Shown here one piece after another: positions 40,413 to 48,720 of a DNA stretch of 64,000 nt; position 1 is the first letter of the stretch, and every line of letters starts with the position of its first letter. The stretch is taken from contig CAYMIN010000004.1 of the NCBI GenBank assembly GCA_964390495.1, forward strand, positions 115,992-179,991, in the 5' to 3' direction. This DNA comes from UBA11051 sp964390495 (GTDB lineage Bacteria > Armatimonadota > Zipacnadia > Zipacnadales > UBA11051). The notes under the pieces were generated by a model, which searched no databases, was not told where the DNA came from, and saw only the letters and a program-made list of their open reading frames with translations. Both the position numbers and the translations under genes were made by a program.

Positions 40413-43352
40413 TCAGGTTGCTTCTTCGGCCCATTCGAGGCCGGTGACGGCCAGTCCCTCAACCTTGAGGGTGACGCCGGTGGCGGCTATGCCCTCGCCG
40501 GGGCCGCACTCCAGGTAACGGACTTTGCGGCCGGGAGTGTCCAGCAGCACCCGGTCGGCGGATTTGAGGAGGCTGCCCTCCACCAGCAAGATGCTGGTGA
40601 TGTTGCCCTCGGTATCGCGTCGGATTGCGGTGATGCGGCCATCGCAGGTGAATTCGCCGAAGCTGGTCATGGTCCCCGGCTCGGCGGCGGCCATGATGAT
40701 GTCGGTGCCGTCATGGAGCGCGACCTGAAGGCCGCAAGCCTGGTCGGTAGTGAGGGTGGTGTCGTCTCTGGAGGCAGCCAGGAGGTCGGCAGTCGCCTCG
40801 CGGTTGCCATCGTTGGGATAGGGATACAGAACCGACACGACACCCGCCGGAACTGTCCCATTGTACTCGAAGATGCCGCAGTCGTTGGGCACCAGCGGAT
40901 TGTGGGCGCCGCCGGAGACGAAGCCCTGCCAGTAGTTCTCTTCGGGGCGCGCGTCACCGTTGACGATGCTGGCCTGCCACTGCCGGTCGCTTCTGGGAAG
41001 GATCAGCAGTCCGGCGTTTTCGGCGGTGTTGCGGATCGCGGCCCCCTCCGCGATGACTTGAGCCGAGCTGGTGGGTGTGAAATGGAACAAGAGCTGGAGG
41101 TTGTGCTCTACCTCGGCTGCGGTTGGCTCGCCCTTCGGCTGGACGAGGTCATACACGACCCAGTACGGCGTACCGGTGGGCGGCTTCAGGAAGAGAATGC
41201 GGCGCTGCTGCTTGGCATTATCCACCGATTGCCATTTGCCGTCCTCAAAGCTTCTGTAGGGGCGGTCATAGTAGGTCTCGGCATAGTCATAGCCTTCTGC
41301 CGACAGCCAGAAATTGTCTATCGGCGCATTTCCCCACGCCCGCCAACCGACCAGGTATTTCCCGTTTGGAGCGTTGGAAGTATGGTTCATCTGGTCCACC
41401 AGTAGCAGATTGTGTCCGCGCGGGTGGCTGATGTAGTGGGTGCGGTCGGGCGCGTGGAAGCCGGTGCCGACGTAGCCGTTATCGCAAAGCAAGGTGGAGC
41501 CATAGGCGCTCAGCACGATGTTCATCTGATCCTTGTGGTTATGAGAGCCGATGTCGCGACCGCCGTCGCAGACCAGGTGGAGCCCGTCCGGCTCCCAGCC
41601 GGTGCGCATTACCATGAAGCCGCACCAGGGGAAATTGCGCGAAGTCGGTTGCGGGGCCTCGCCCTCCTGGCCGAAGCTATAGGCGTATCTCAGATACGGG
41701 TCGTCCGGGTAGGTGACCAGCCCCAGCTTAGCATAGCCCGGCGGGCCCGGCTTGGAATGGTCAACGTGTTTGCCGCCGCCGGTGTCGTTGATCCAGGGGA
41801 AATTGCCCATCGGCTTGGTGAGCCAGATGTTGAGATCGAAACAGGGCCGGAGCTTCTCCAGGTACTTGCTGACATCATGGCCTTGGGCGGCGGCATCGCG
41901 GGCCGCCTCGGCGAAACGGCCATGGCGATAGTAGCACAGTTCCACGTAGGCACCGTCGGGGTAGTGGCAGTCATCCATGAAGCTGAGCAGGGCGTAGATG
42001 CCGTTTTCGCTCATGTCCACGACTTCGGGGAACTCGGGGAGCCAGTTGCCGGCCTGGATCAGCCAGACGTACTTGGGATGGACGCCGTTTTGGTAGTCGC
42101 GGATGTCCTGGACATAGCGGGTCATCAACAGGCAGAGCTTGAGAGCCTCGATGCGCTCGCGGTCGCTGATGGCCTCGCAGCCGCCGGTGACTGTCAGCGC
42201 ACGCCATACCGCCTCGATGAGGCCGTGGCGGACGCCGGAGGAGCGGTTCCAGCTTGGGGCATTACTGGTCTCGCCGAAGGAGCTGGGGATGTAGTACTCG
42301 TTCGGGTAGCTGGCTTCGCGGAAGAAGGCCTTGGGAAAGGGGCCCCACTCGTCTATGCGGCGCTTGATCAGGTCCATCGCCTTGCGGGCGAACCTGTCAT
42401 CGCCGGTGGCGGCATAGGCACTGGCGAGATTGTCCAGGTTGGCGGTGAGGAACCAGCCGTACCAGCGTCGGCCCGGATACTTATATAGCTTGTGCCACTC
42501 GTAGGGGTCGGCGAAGCTGAAGACGGTCGGCGGTATCTTGTTGTATTCCTGGGTGCAGTAGGTGGTTGACTTACCGCGTTCCATGCTCCACTCCAGGATC
42601 ATCTTGTCCTCAAGCAGTAGCTTGGCGATCTCCGAGGGCTCCTTGTCGGTCTTGGCGGCAGGGTCTGAGGCGAATATTCCGCCGAGCGAGCCGGCTGCCT
42701 TGCGGGGTGCTGAGCGGAAGTGGGCGACCAGCTCGGTACATGCCCGATCGTAGTCGCCGGCATCGGCTGCAGCGATAACTTCGTCGAGGCCGGGATAGTC
42801 GCGGTCCAGCCCGCCGAAGAAATCCTCGTCGGAAATCATCTCTTTGGGCCAGAAGGGGGGAATTCGCTCAAGCACCACCTGACCGATGTAGAAGTTACTG
42901 TCACCCTTGGAGCAGACCTCGACCGCAAGCTCGCTGCTGCCCTTGAGCGGCACCGGCTGGCAGGCCTCGCGCCACTGCCACTGGTCGGGCTGGCCGCCGC
43001 GGACAAAGCCGGTGAACCACGGCCCCTGGTTACCGCCCAAGTAGATCTGGACGGTCGCCCACTTGAGGTTGCCGTCACGGGTGCCGAGCATGAGCCTGGT
43101 ATTGTATAGGCCGAAGGGGATAGCGCCGCCTTCGCCGAGTTGGGCCGTAAAACGGGCAAAGCCGCGGACCTCTTCGACCAGTACAGCCTGGCCGGTCGGA
43201 GTTCCCTCGGCTTCTACGACCCGCGCGCCCTCCAGCTCGGTGAAATCGGCCGGGGCGATGACCAGCTTCTCACTATCGGCCTCGGCAGCCCAGACGCTGC
43301 TAGCGCCGAGGGCGAACATAAGAAGCATCAGTAGCATCAGCAAGCGCTCCAT
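40413..43352 (-). CDS. Secreted heparinase II/III-like protein, paralogue B
   Basis: A 979-residue exported protein (signal peptide MERLLMLLMLLMFALGASSVWA) with the same architecture and length as paralogue A at 36464. The beta-sandwich has 'GSHNHKDQMNIVLSAYG' (His604, His606) and 'SHPRGHNLLLVDQ'. Similarity is moderate in the N-terminal two thirds and very high in the last third. I start at ATG 43352 because GGAG precedes it by eight nt and a good signal peptide follows; the frame is open 37 codons further up without one. Retained active-site-like histidines suggest both copies are functional. Divergent from the DegT gene at 43677. Confidence 0.85.
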   Translation of the reverse strand: MERLLMLLMLLMFALGASSVWAAEADSEKLVIAPADFTELEGARVVEAEGTPTGQAVLVEEVRGFARFTAQLGEGGAIPFGLYNTRLMLGTRDGNLKWATVQIYLGGNQGPWFTGFVRGGQPDQWQWREACQPVPLKGSSELAVEVCSKGDSNFYIGQVVLERIPPFWPKEMISDEDFFGGLDRDYPGLDEVIAAADAGDYDRACTELVAHFRSAPRKAAGSLGGIFASDPAAKTDKEPSEIAKLLLEDKMILEWSMERGKSTTYCTQEYNKIPPTVFSFADPYEWHKLYKYPGRRWYGWFLTANLDNLASAYAATGDDRFARKAMDLIKRRIDEWGPFPKAFFREASYPNEYYIPSSFGETSNAPSWNRSSGVRHGLIEAVWRALTVTGGCEAISDRERIEALKLCLLMTRYVQDIRDYQNGVHPKYVWLIQAGNWLPEFPEVVDMSENGIYALLSFMDDCHYPDGAYVELCYYRHGRFAEAARDAAAQGHDVSKYLEKLRPCFDLNIWLTKPMGNFPWINDTGGGKHVDHSKPGPPGYAKLGLVTYPDDPYLRYAYSFGQEGEAPQPTSRNFPWCGFMVMRTGWEPDGLHLVCDGGRDIGSHNHKDQMNIVLSAYGSTLLCDNGYVGTGFHAPDRTHYISHPRGHNLLLVDQMNHTSNAPNGKYLVGWRAWGNAPIDNFWLSAEGYDYAETYYDRPYRSFEDGKWQSVDNAKQQRRILFLKPPTGTPYWVVYDLVQPKGEPTAAEVEHNLQLLFHFTPTSSAQVIAEGAAIRNTAENAGLLILPRSDRQWQASIVNGDARPEENYWQGFVSGGAHNPLVPNDCGIFEYNGTVPAGVVSVLYPYPNDGNREATADLLAASRDDTTLTTDQACGLQVALHDGTDIIMAAAEPGTMTSFGEFTCDGRITAIRRDTEGNITSILLVEGSLLKSADRVLLDTPGRKVRYLECGPGEGIAATGVTLKVEGLAVTGLEWAEEAT
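40739..40877. repeat. 139-bp near-identical block shared with 36787-36925 (copy 2)
   Basis: Direct repeat of the segment at 36787-36925 with one mismatch by eye, in the same orientation about 3.95 kb away. It encodes the corresponding region of paralogue B. Confidence 0.85.
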
Positions 43353-43676
43353 GGTCTTTGCTCCATTCCCGGACGTTCGAGCCAGAAGATGCCTGTAGGC
43401 CGTTGCGGCCTCGCTCGAGGCCTGATATTCACAGTGGTGAGCCCCGGTCTCCTGCATCCCCAATCTCCAATTTCGGCGTACAAGCCTCAGGAACCTGCCG
43501 CGTCTGCCAGGGCTCGAAGTCGGTTGGGAGATCGCCCATCTACAGATCGAGCATTATGTGCTAAGATAAGGCGAAGGTCGCGGGGGGGTTGCCAAGGAAG
43601 TTGGTGCCAAGTCGCGAAGTTGCAGCACGTGGCCTCACATCGTCTAGCGTGTTCGGGTATAGGAGAAGCGCGTAAG
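43353..43676. other. 324-bp divergent intergenic region
   Basis: Between the divergent heparinase-like paralogue B and the DegT gene. I see no gene, tRNA or strong hairpin. It contains a run of seven G near 43585 and no convincing -35/-10 pair on either strand. Confidence 0.4.
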
Positions 43677-44888
43677 ATGCTGGAATTCCTATTCGGTGAT
43701 CGTGACATTTTCGGAGAAGCCGACCTAGCCAATGTGCAGAAGGTGCTGGACTCACAAAGGCTGTGGCGGGCTGATGATGAGGACACCTTCGTAGCCCAGT
43801 TTGAGGACGATTTCAGCAAGTGGCTGGGCCGGAAATACGTCCTGGCGCTGAGCTCGGGCACCGCCGGCAACGAGACCGCCTTGGCCGGACTGGGGATCGG
43901 CCCCGGTGATGAAGTCATTTGCCCGCCCTGTTCGTTCATCGCTTCCTCGATGGCGATTGTGGCCCTGGGCGCTGTGCCGGTTTTCGCCGATGTTGACCCG
44001 CGCAATCTCATCATCACCGCTGAGGCCATCGAGCAGGCCCTCACCCCGAATGCCAAGGCCGTGGTAGTGGTTCACCTGGCCGGCCAGCCGGCAGAGATGG
44101 ACCCGATTCTGGAAGTGGCGAAGGCCCACGGTCTGGCGGTGATGGAGGACTGCGCTCAGGCCTACGGACCGACCTACAAGGGCCGGAAAGTTGGCACGCT
44201 GGGCGATTGTGCCAGCTATAGCCTGCAGCAGGGCAAGCATATCACCACCGGCGAGGGTGGCATGATCGCCACCGATGACCCGGAGGTGTACGAGCGCGCT
44301 ATGCTCTACGCCAACTGTGGAATGCCCTGGTACCGTTACGGGCTGCAGCGGCCCAGGCCCGAACCAATCGGCGGAGTGCGCAATCGGGGGCATTTCGGCT
44401 TCGGTCACAACTACCGCATGACCGAGCTGCAGGGCGGCGTCGCCGTAGCGCAACTCAGCAGGATCGAGCAGTTCAACGGCTGGCGGCGCAAGCTGGTGGC
44501 GATCATTCACGAGGTGCTGGACGGGGTGCCGGGACTGCAACTGCAGTATGCCTATCCGGAGACCGACCCGATATGCTGGAACTTCCACGTTATGGTCGAA
44601 AGCATGACGTTAGGAGAACTAGATAAGCGGCTGCGCGATGAGCACGGTGTCAATATCAGTCCATACGCGGAGGTCAACTACCTGGAGGCGGTGTTCCAGG
44701 AGATGAACGCGCAGCGGCGGACCTCGCTGGGCTGCCCGCTGCCGGATTATGTCCGCTATGACCCGGGGACCTGTCCGCAAGCCGAGGCCGCAGCCCAGCG
44801 CACCTTCAGCCTCTGGACTCACCATGCCGTGGCCCCGGACAGGCTCCGCAGCCAAGTGGAAGCCATTCGGCAAGTTATGACAGCGTGA
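43677..44888 (+). CDS. DegT/DnrJ/EryC1/StrS family PLP aminotransferase
   Basis: A 403-residue fold-type I PLP enzyme. 'ALSSGTAGNETALAGLGIGPGDEV' marks the N-terminal cofactor region, Asp158 in 'VMEDCAQAYG' contacts the pyridine nitrogen, and Lys187 in 'SLQQGKHITTGEGG' is the Schiff-base lysine. Family members aminate keto-sugars bound to nucleotides or scyllo-inosose. AGGAG lies 11 nt before the ATG at 43677; the frame is open further upstream without a ribosome site. Its stop is 15 bp from the URO-D-like gene, so the two are likely co-transcribed. Another DegT gene lies on the opposite strand at 46111. Confidence 0.88.
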   Translation: MLEFLFGDRDIFGEADLANVQKVLDSQRLWRADDEDTFVAQFEDDFSKWLGRKYVLALSSGTAGNETALAGLGIGPGDEVICPPCSFIASSMAIVALGAVPVFADVDPRNLIITAEAIEQALTPNAKAVVVVHLAGQPAEMDPILEVAKAHGLAVMEDCAQAYGPTYKGRKVGTLGDCASYSLQQGKHITTGEGGMIATDDPEVYERAMLYANCGMPWYRYGLQRPRPEPIGGVRNRGHFGFGHNYRMTELQGGVAVAQLSRIEQFNGWRRKLVAIIHEVLDGVPGLQLQYAYPETDPICWNFHVMVESMTLGELDKRLRDEHGVNISPYAEVNYLEAVFQEMNAQRRTSLGCPLPDYVRYDPGTCPQAEAAAQRTFSLWTHHAVAPDRLRSQVEAIRQVMTA

Positions 44889-44902
44889 AAGGGAGCACGA
44901 GT

Positions 44903-46018
44903 ATGACCAGAAAAGAGGCCTTCTTGACCGCCGTGCGGGGCGAAACACCGGATCAGGTGCCGGTAGCGCCGCTGATCTACAACCGGTTCGCCAACACCAT
45001 GTTAGGACGGGGCACCTGGAAGGACGTCTTCGAGCTGCACCAGCGCCTCGGCTCGACTGACTTCCGAGGCATGCACAGCGTCAGCGTGGCTACGCAACTG
45101 CCGGACACCTACCGCCGTCAGAGCACGGAGACGCAAGGGCCGGACGGGCGTCATATCCTGGATGAAGTGCTCTCCACCCCGAAAGGTGAATTGCGCTCTC
45201 AGACGGTCTGGGGGATGATCCCGCACGATCCGATGGTCAACAAGAAGGTCATCTACGATGTCAAGGAGCGGGAGGACTGGGACATATACCGCGACTATGT
45301 GGAGACCGCCCTGGCCGGCCCGTATGAGATTGATACCAGCAGCGCGCGTGAGCATTGGGAGTACATGGGCGAGGATGGGGTGGCGAGCATAGCCATGAGC
45401 TGCCCCTTTACCGAGATCGGCAACGTGCGCGGCCTGGAAGAGATATTGCTGGACCTGTACGACTATCCCGACCTGCTGCATGAGATATTCGATCTGGTCG
45501 GCAGGCTGCGTGCCCGCAGGTTGGAGGGGTTTCTGCAAGCTCCCAACGAGGTGCTGTACTATGACATCTGCTGGGCCACCGGCTCGGGTATGAGCCCCCA
45601 GATGTTCGAGGAATGGATCCTGCCGGACCTGGTCGAGACCTGTGAGATTGTCCACAGCCAGCCGGGTAAATATGTGGGTTTCTACACGCTTGGCAGGATC
45701 CGCAACTACCTGCCGATGATGGTGGAATCCGGGCCTGATTACATCGAGACCTTCGAGCAAAACGAGGGTGACATCACTCTGGCGGAGGCGAAGCAGCAGT
45801 ATCCGGGCAAGTTTTGCCCGATGGGGAATTTCGACTGCCTGGTGCTGGCTTTCGGTACGGTGCAGCAGGCGCGCGCGGAGGCCCTACGCTGCCTGGAGGA
45901 GGCAATGGCAGGCGGCGGCTACGTGATGGTGACCGCCGATGAGGTCCCGGCCGACGCCCAATGGGACAACCTGGTGGCGATGGTCGAGACGGTCGCCGAA
46001 CACGGGCGGTATGAGTAG
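44903..46018 (+). CDS. URO-D superfamily protein lacking the zinc HxC motif
   Basis: A 371-residue member of the uroporphyrinogen decarboxylase superfamily ('MTRKEAFLTAVRGETPDQVP' start, 'YDICWATGSGMSPQMFEEW', closing 'GGYVMVTADEVPAD'). Where zinc-type methyltransferases have HxC, this protein reads 'KYVGFYTLGRIRNYL', so metal-dependent thiol methylation is doubtful. GGGAG seven nt upstream decides for ATG 44903 over the in-frame GTG at 44885. It follows the DegT aminotransferase by 15 bp. It might act on an amino-modified metabolite, but that rests only on context. Confidence 0.75.
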   Translation: MTRKEAFLTAVRGETPDQVPVAPLIYNRFANTMLGRGTWKDVFELHQRLGSTDFRGMHSVSVATQLPDTYRRQSTETQGPDGRHILDEVLSTPKGELRSQTVWGMIPHDPMVNKKVIYDVKEREDWDIYRDYVETALAGPYEIDTSSAREHWEYMGEDGVASIAMSCPFTEIGNVRGLEEILLDLYDYPDLLHEIFDLVGRLRARRLEGFLQAPNEVLYYDICWATGSGMSPQMFEEWILPDLVETCEIVHSQPGKYVGFYTLGRIRNYLPMMVESGPDYIETFEQNEGDITLAEAKQQYPGKFCPMGNFDCLVLAFGTVQQARAEALRCLEEAMAGGGYVMVTADEVPADAQWDNLVAMVETVAEHGRYE

Positions 46019-46110
46019 CCCTCACCGCCGGCCTGTTGGCGTTGTAGGGGCCCATGGCTTGCGCCCGTGTGCGTCGTGGCAGGAGCTGGAAGGCTAGTAA
46101 CTACCCCTGA

Positions 46111-47355
46111 TCAGCTCTTCCCCTCGAAGTGGGCGATTGCCTGGCTGACGGCGTCGTACTGGCGTTGGGCGCGCGGGCGGATGTAATTGGTGCGGAATTG
46201 TAGCAGGCGCGGCTGGATGCTCTCGGTGATGGGGCAGAGGCCGGGCTGGTACTTCTGCGGCGTGCCCTGGTACAGCGGGCAATGATTGGGGCAGCCCCGG
46301 CCGTAGAAGCGCTCCTCCGCGAAAGCCGGCTCTAAGTAAGTTGGACGCCATGCGCCATAGATCGGCTCGCCGCCGAGCTCCACGACCTTGTCGCGGAACT
46401 GGTGCCAGGTGATTTCGTCAGTGTCCAGCAGCAGCGTGTAGCACCAGTAGCTGTGGAGATAGCCCTCGGGCACCTTCTGCGGAACCAGCCAGTCGCACCC
46501 CTCTATCACCTCCGCATAGCCGGCTGCGACCTGGCGGCGCCAGCCCACCAGGTCGTCCAGGCGCTCTAACTGCCCGAGGGCTGCGGCAGCGGCAATCTCC
46601 GGCAAGCGGTAATTCCACCCCAGCGCCAGGTGCCGGGCAAAGGCCGGATCCTGCCTGACTTGCTTGGGAGGAGCCGTGGTCGGGGCGGATTCGGCCTCCA
46701 GTGAGGAGTACGCAAAGGCCATGCCCTGGCGCACGCCCTTGGCGTACTTGGCGTTGTCGGTGATAACGATGCCGCCGTCGCCGCAGGTCATGTGCTTGGA
46801 GCCCTGAAAGCTGAAGCTGCCCATGGCGCCGATCGTGCCGACCAGCTTCCCCTGGTACTCGCCCAGGAAGCACTCGGCGCAGTCCTCGATGACAACCAGG
46901 TCGTGCTCGCGGGCAATCTCCATGATCGCGTCCATATCGGGCGACAGTCCGTAGAGCGCCACCGGGATGATCGCCTTGGTATAGGGCGTAATCAGCTCGC
47001 GAATTCGGGCCGGGTCAATGTTGAAGGTCTCGGGGTCGAGGTCGGCAAACACCGGCACCGCGTTTTGATGAATGACCACATAGGCGGTTGCGGCTGCGGT
47101 CAGCGGCGGGACGATAACCTCATCGCCGGGGCCGACGCCGGCGGCCATCAGGCATGAGTGCATGGTGCCGGTGCCGGAGTTATGCGTGATGGCGTAGTTG
47201 ACGCCAAACTTCGCGGCGAAGGCCTGCTCCAGGCGCATATTGACACCCGGGCTGCGAGTATTGTGCCACCCGTAGTCAAGTACTTCCTTGACGTACTCGT
47301 ACTCGTTTTGCCTCGGGGCGTTGAGCTCTTCTTCAGTCTCCGGCCACCAAGCCAT
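46111..47355 (-). CDS. DegT/DnrJ/EryC1/StrS family PLP aminotransferase, second copy
   Basis: A 414-residue PLP enzyme with 'ITHNSGTGTMHSCLMAAGVG', Asp158 in 'VIEDCAECFLGEYQGK' and Schiff-base Lys187 in 'FSFQGSKHMTCGDGG'. The C-terminal part is rich in cysteine ('GRGCPNHCPLYQG', 'PGLCPITES'), unusual for the family and also partly seen in the other copy. It converges with the URO-D-like gene. It is clearly diverged from the copy at 43677, so a different substrate is likely. The start MAWWPETEEEL is a typical short N-terminus for a sugar aminotransferase. Confidence 0.88.
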   Translation of the reverse strand: MAWWPETEEELNAPRQNEYEYVKEVLDYGWHNTRSPGVNMRLEQAFAAKFGVNYAITHNSGTGTMHSCLMAAGVGPGDEVIVPPLTAAATAYVVIHQNAVPVFADLDPETFNIDPARIRELITPYTKAIIPVALYGLSPDMDAIMEIAREHDLVVIEDCAECFLGEYQGKLVGTIGAMGSFSFQGSKHMTCGDGGIVITDNAKYAKGVRQGMAFAYSSLEAESAPTTAPPKQVRQDPAFARHLALGWNYRLPEIAAAAALGQLERLDDLVGWRRQVAAGYAEVIEGCDWLVPQKVPEGYLHSYWCYTLLLDTDEITWHQFRDKVVELGGEPIYGAWRPTYLEPAFAEERFYGRGCPNHCPLYQGTPQKYQPGLCPITESIQPRLLQFRTNYIRPRAQRQYDAVSQAIAHFEGKS

Positions 47356-47539
47356 GCCAGTTGCCTTTCGTACTCAAGACTGTGTGTGCGACGCAGCAGA
47401 AGGTTCGCCGTCATGGCTTGGTCGCCCTGCTCCGGACCTCAGCGTGCCATGCCGGGAAAGGTAAGAAGTCCGGCAGCGGCGAAGGCGGAGGCATGAGAGC
47501 TACCTGCTGAGCCGCTTCGCGAACCCCGGAGGTGAGGCG

Positions 47540-48709
47540 ATGGACGCGCAACGCGCACGGGAATTGGCGGATCGCTATCGCGCTGAACTGACTGAGAAGG
47601 TGATCCCGTTCTGGGAACAGCGTTGTCCCGACCCCGAGCACGGCGGCTTTTTCAGTTGCTTCGACCGCCAGGGCCGGCTCTATGACACCACCAAGTACGT
47701 GTGGCTGCAAGGGCGGTTCGTCTGGATGTTCGCCCGCATCTACAGCGCAGTGCAGCCGCGGCCGGAATGGCTGGAAGCGGCGCGCCGAGGACTGCAATTC
47801 ATCCGCCAGTACTGCTTCGATGACAGGGGCCGGATGTACTTCGCCGTCACCGCCGAGGGCCGGCGCACTACCAGGCCGTGGGGGATCTTCTCGGAATGTT
47901 TCGCGGTTTGCGCGTTGTGCCGGTATGCCCGGGCCAGCGGCGATGGACAGGCCCTGGAGCAGGCCCAGGAGCTGTTCTGGCGCACTCTCGAACTGTCGCG
48001 GCAGCCAGACCTCGATAGCCTCGCCTACCCGGAGACGCCGCGGCTGGTCACCCATGCGGTGCCGATGATTCTGCTGAATGTGGTGCAAGAGCTGCGCGCT
48101 GCTGAGGCCGATTCGCGCTACGAAAAAATCGGCGACGAGATGCTGCACCGGATCCTGGACCTGCACGCCCATCCTGTCGAAAGAGCGCTGTTTGAGAACG
48201 TCCGGCCGGACGGTGGCCTGGCCGATACACCCGACGGGCGGGTGCTCAACCCGGGCCACGCGCTGGAGTCGGCCTGGTTCGTGCTGCACGAGGCGCGCCC
48301 TCGGGGCGATGAGAGGCTTCGCGACCGGGCGGTGGAGATCATCGAGTGGAGCCTGGAACGCGGCTGGGACGAAGACCACGGCGGGCTGGTGTATTTCCTG
48401 GATTATGCCGGCTTCCCCTCGCCGTATCTGGAGTGGGATATGAAGCTGTGGTGGGTGCATGTGGAGGCGCTATATGCGTTGCTGCTGGCGCACCATCTGA
48501 CCGGCCGGGAGGACCTGCTGGAATGGTTCGAGCGGCTCCACGCCTGGACGTGGGAGCACTTCCCGGACCCGGAGCAGGGCGAATGGCTGGGCTATCTGCA
48601 CCGCAGCGGCGAGCCGGCCCTGACGCTGAAAGGCTCGATGTGGAAGGGCTTCTACCATCTGCCGCGTGGGCTGCTGCTAATCGCCGAGCTTCTGGAGGAA
48701 ATGGCCTAG
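47540..48709 (+). CDS. N-acylglucosamine 2-epimerase (AGE) family protein
   Basis: A 389-residue alpha/alpha-barrel protein of the AGE/cellobiose 2-epimerase superfamily. Conserved blocks are 'GGFFSCFDRQGRLYDTTKYVWLQGR' (split: GGFFSCFDRQG, KYVWLQGR), 'LNPGHALESAWFV', 'MKLWWVHVEALYAL' and 'GSMWKGFYHLPRG', each carrying the barrel-centre histidines and Arg/Trp residues that bind sugar. These enzymes epimerise or isomerise free sugars or N-acyl-hexosamines at C2 in the cytoplasm. GGAGGTGAGGCG precedes the ATG. It is divergent from the DegT gene and convergent with the aldehyde dehydrogenase. Substrate unresolved (ManNAc, mannose or cellobiose-type). Confidence 0.88.
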   Translation: MDAQRARELADRYRAELTEKVIPFWEQRCPDPEHGGFFSCFDRQGRLYDTTKYVWLQGRFVWMFARIYSAVQPRPEWLEAARRGLQFIRQYCFDDRGRMYFAVTAEGRRTTRPWGIFSECFAVCALCRYARASGDGQALEQAQELFWRTLELSRQPDLDSLAYPETPRLVTHAVPMILLNVVQELRAAEADSRYEKIGDEMLHRILDLHAHPVERALFENVRPDGGLADTPDGRVLNPGHALESAWFVLHEARPRGDERLRDRAVEIIEWSLERGWDEDHGGLVYFLDYAGFPSPYLEWDMKLWWVHVEALYALLLAHHLTGREDLLEWFERLHAWTWEHFPDPEQGEWLGYLHRSGEPALTLKGSMWKGFYHLPRGLLLIAELLEEMA

Positions 48710-48720
48710 CAGGCCGCCAG

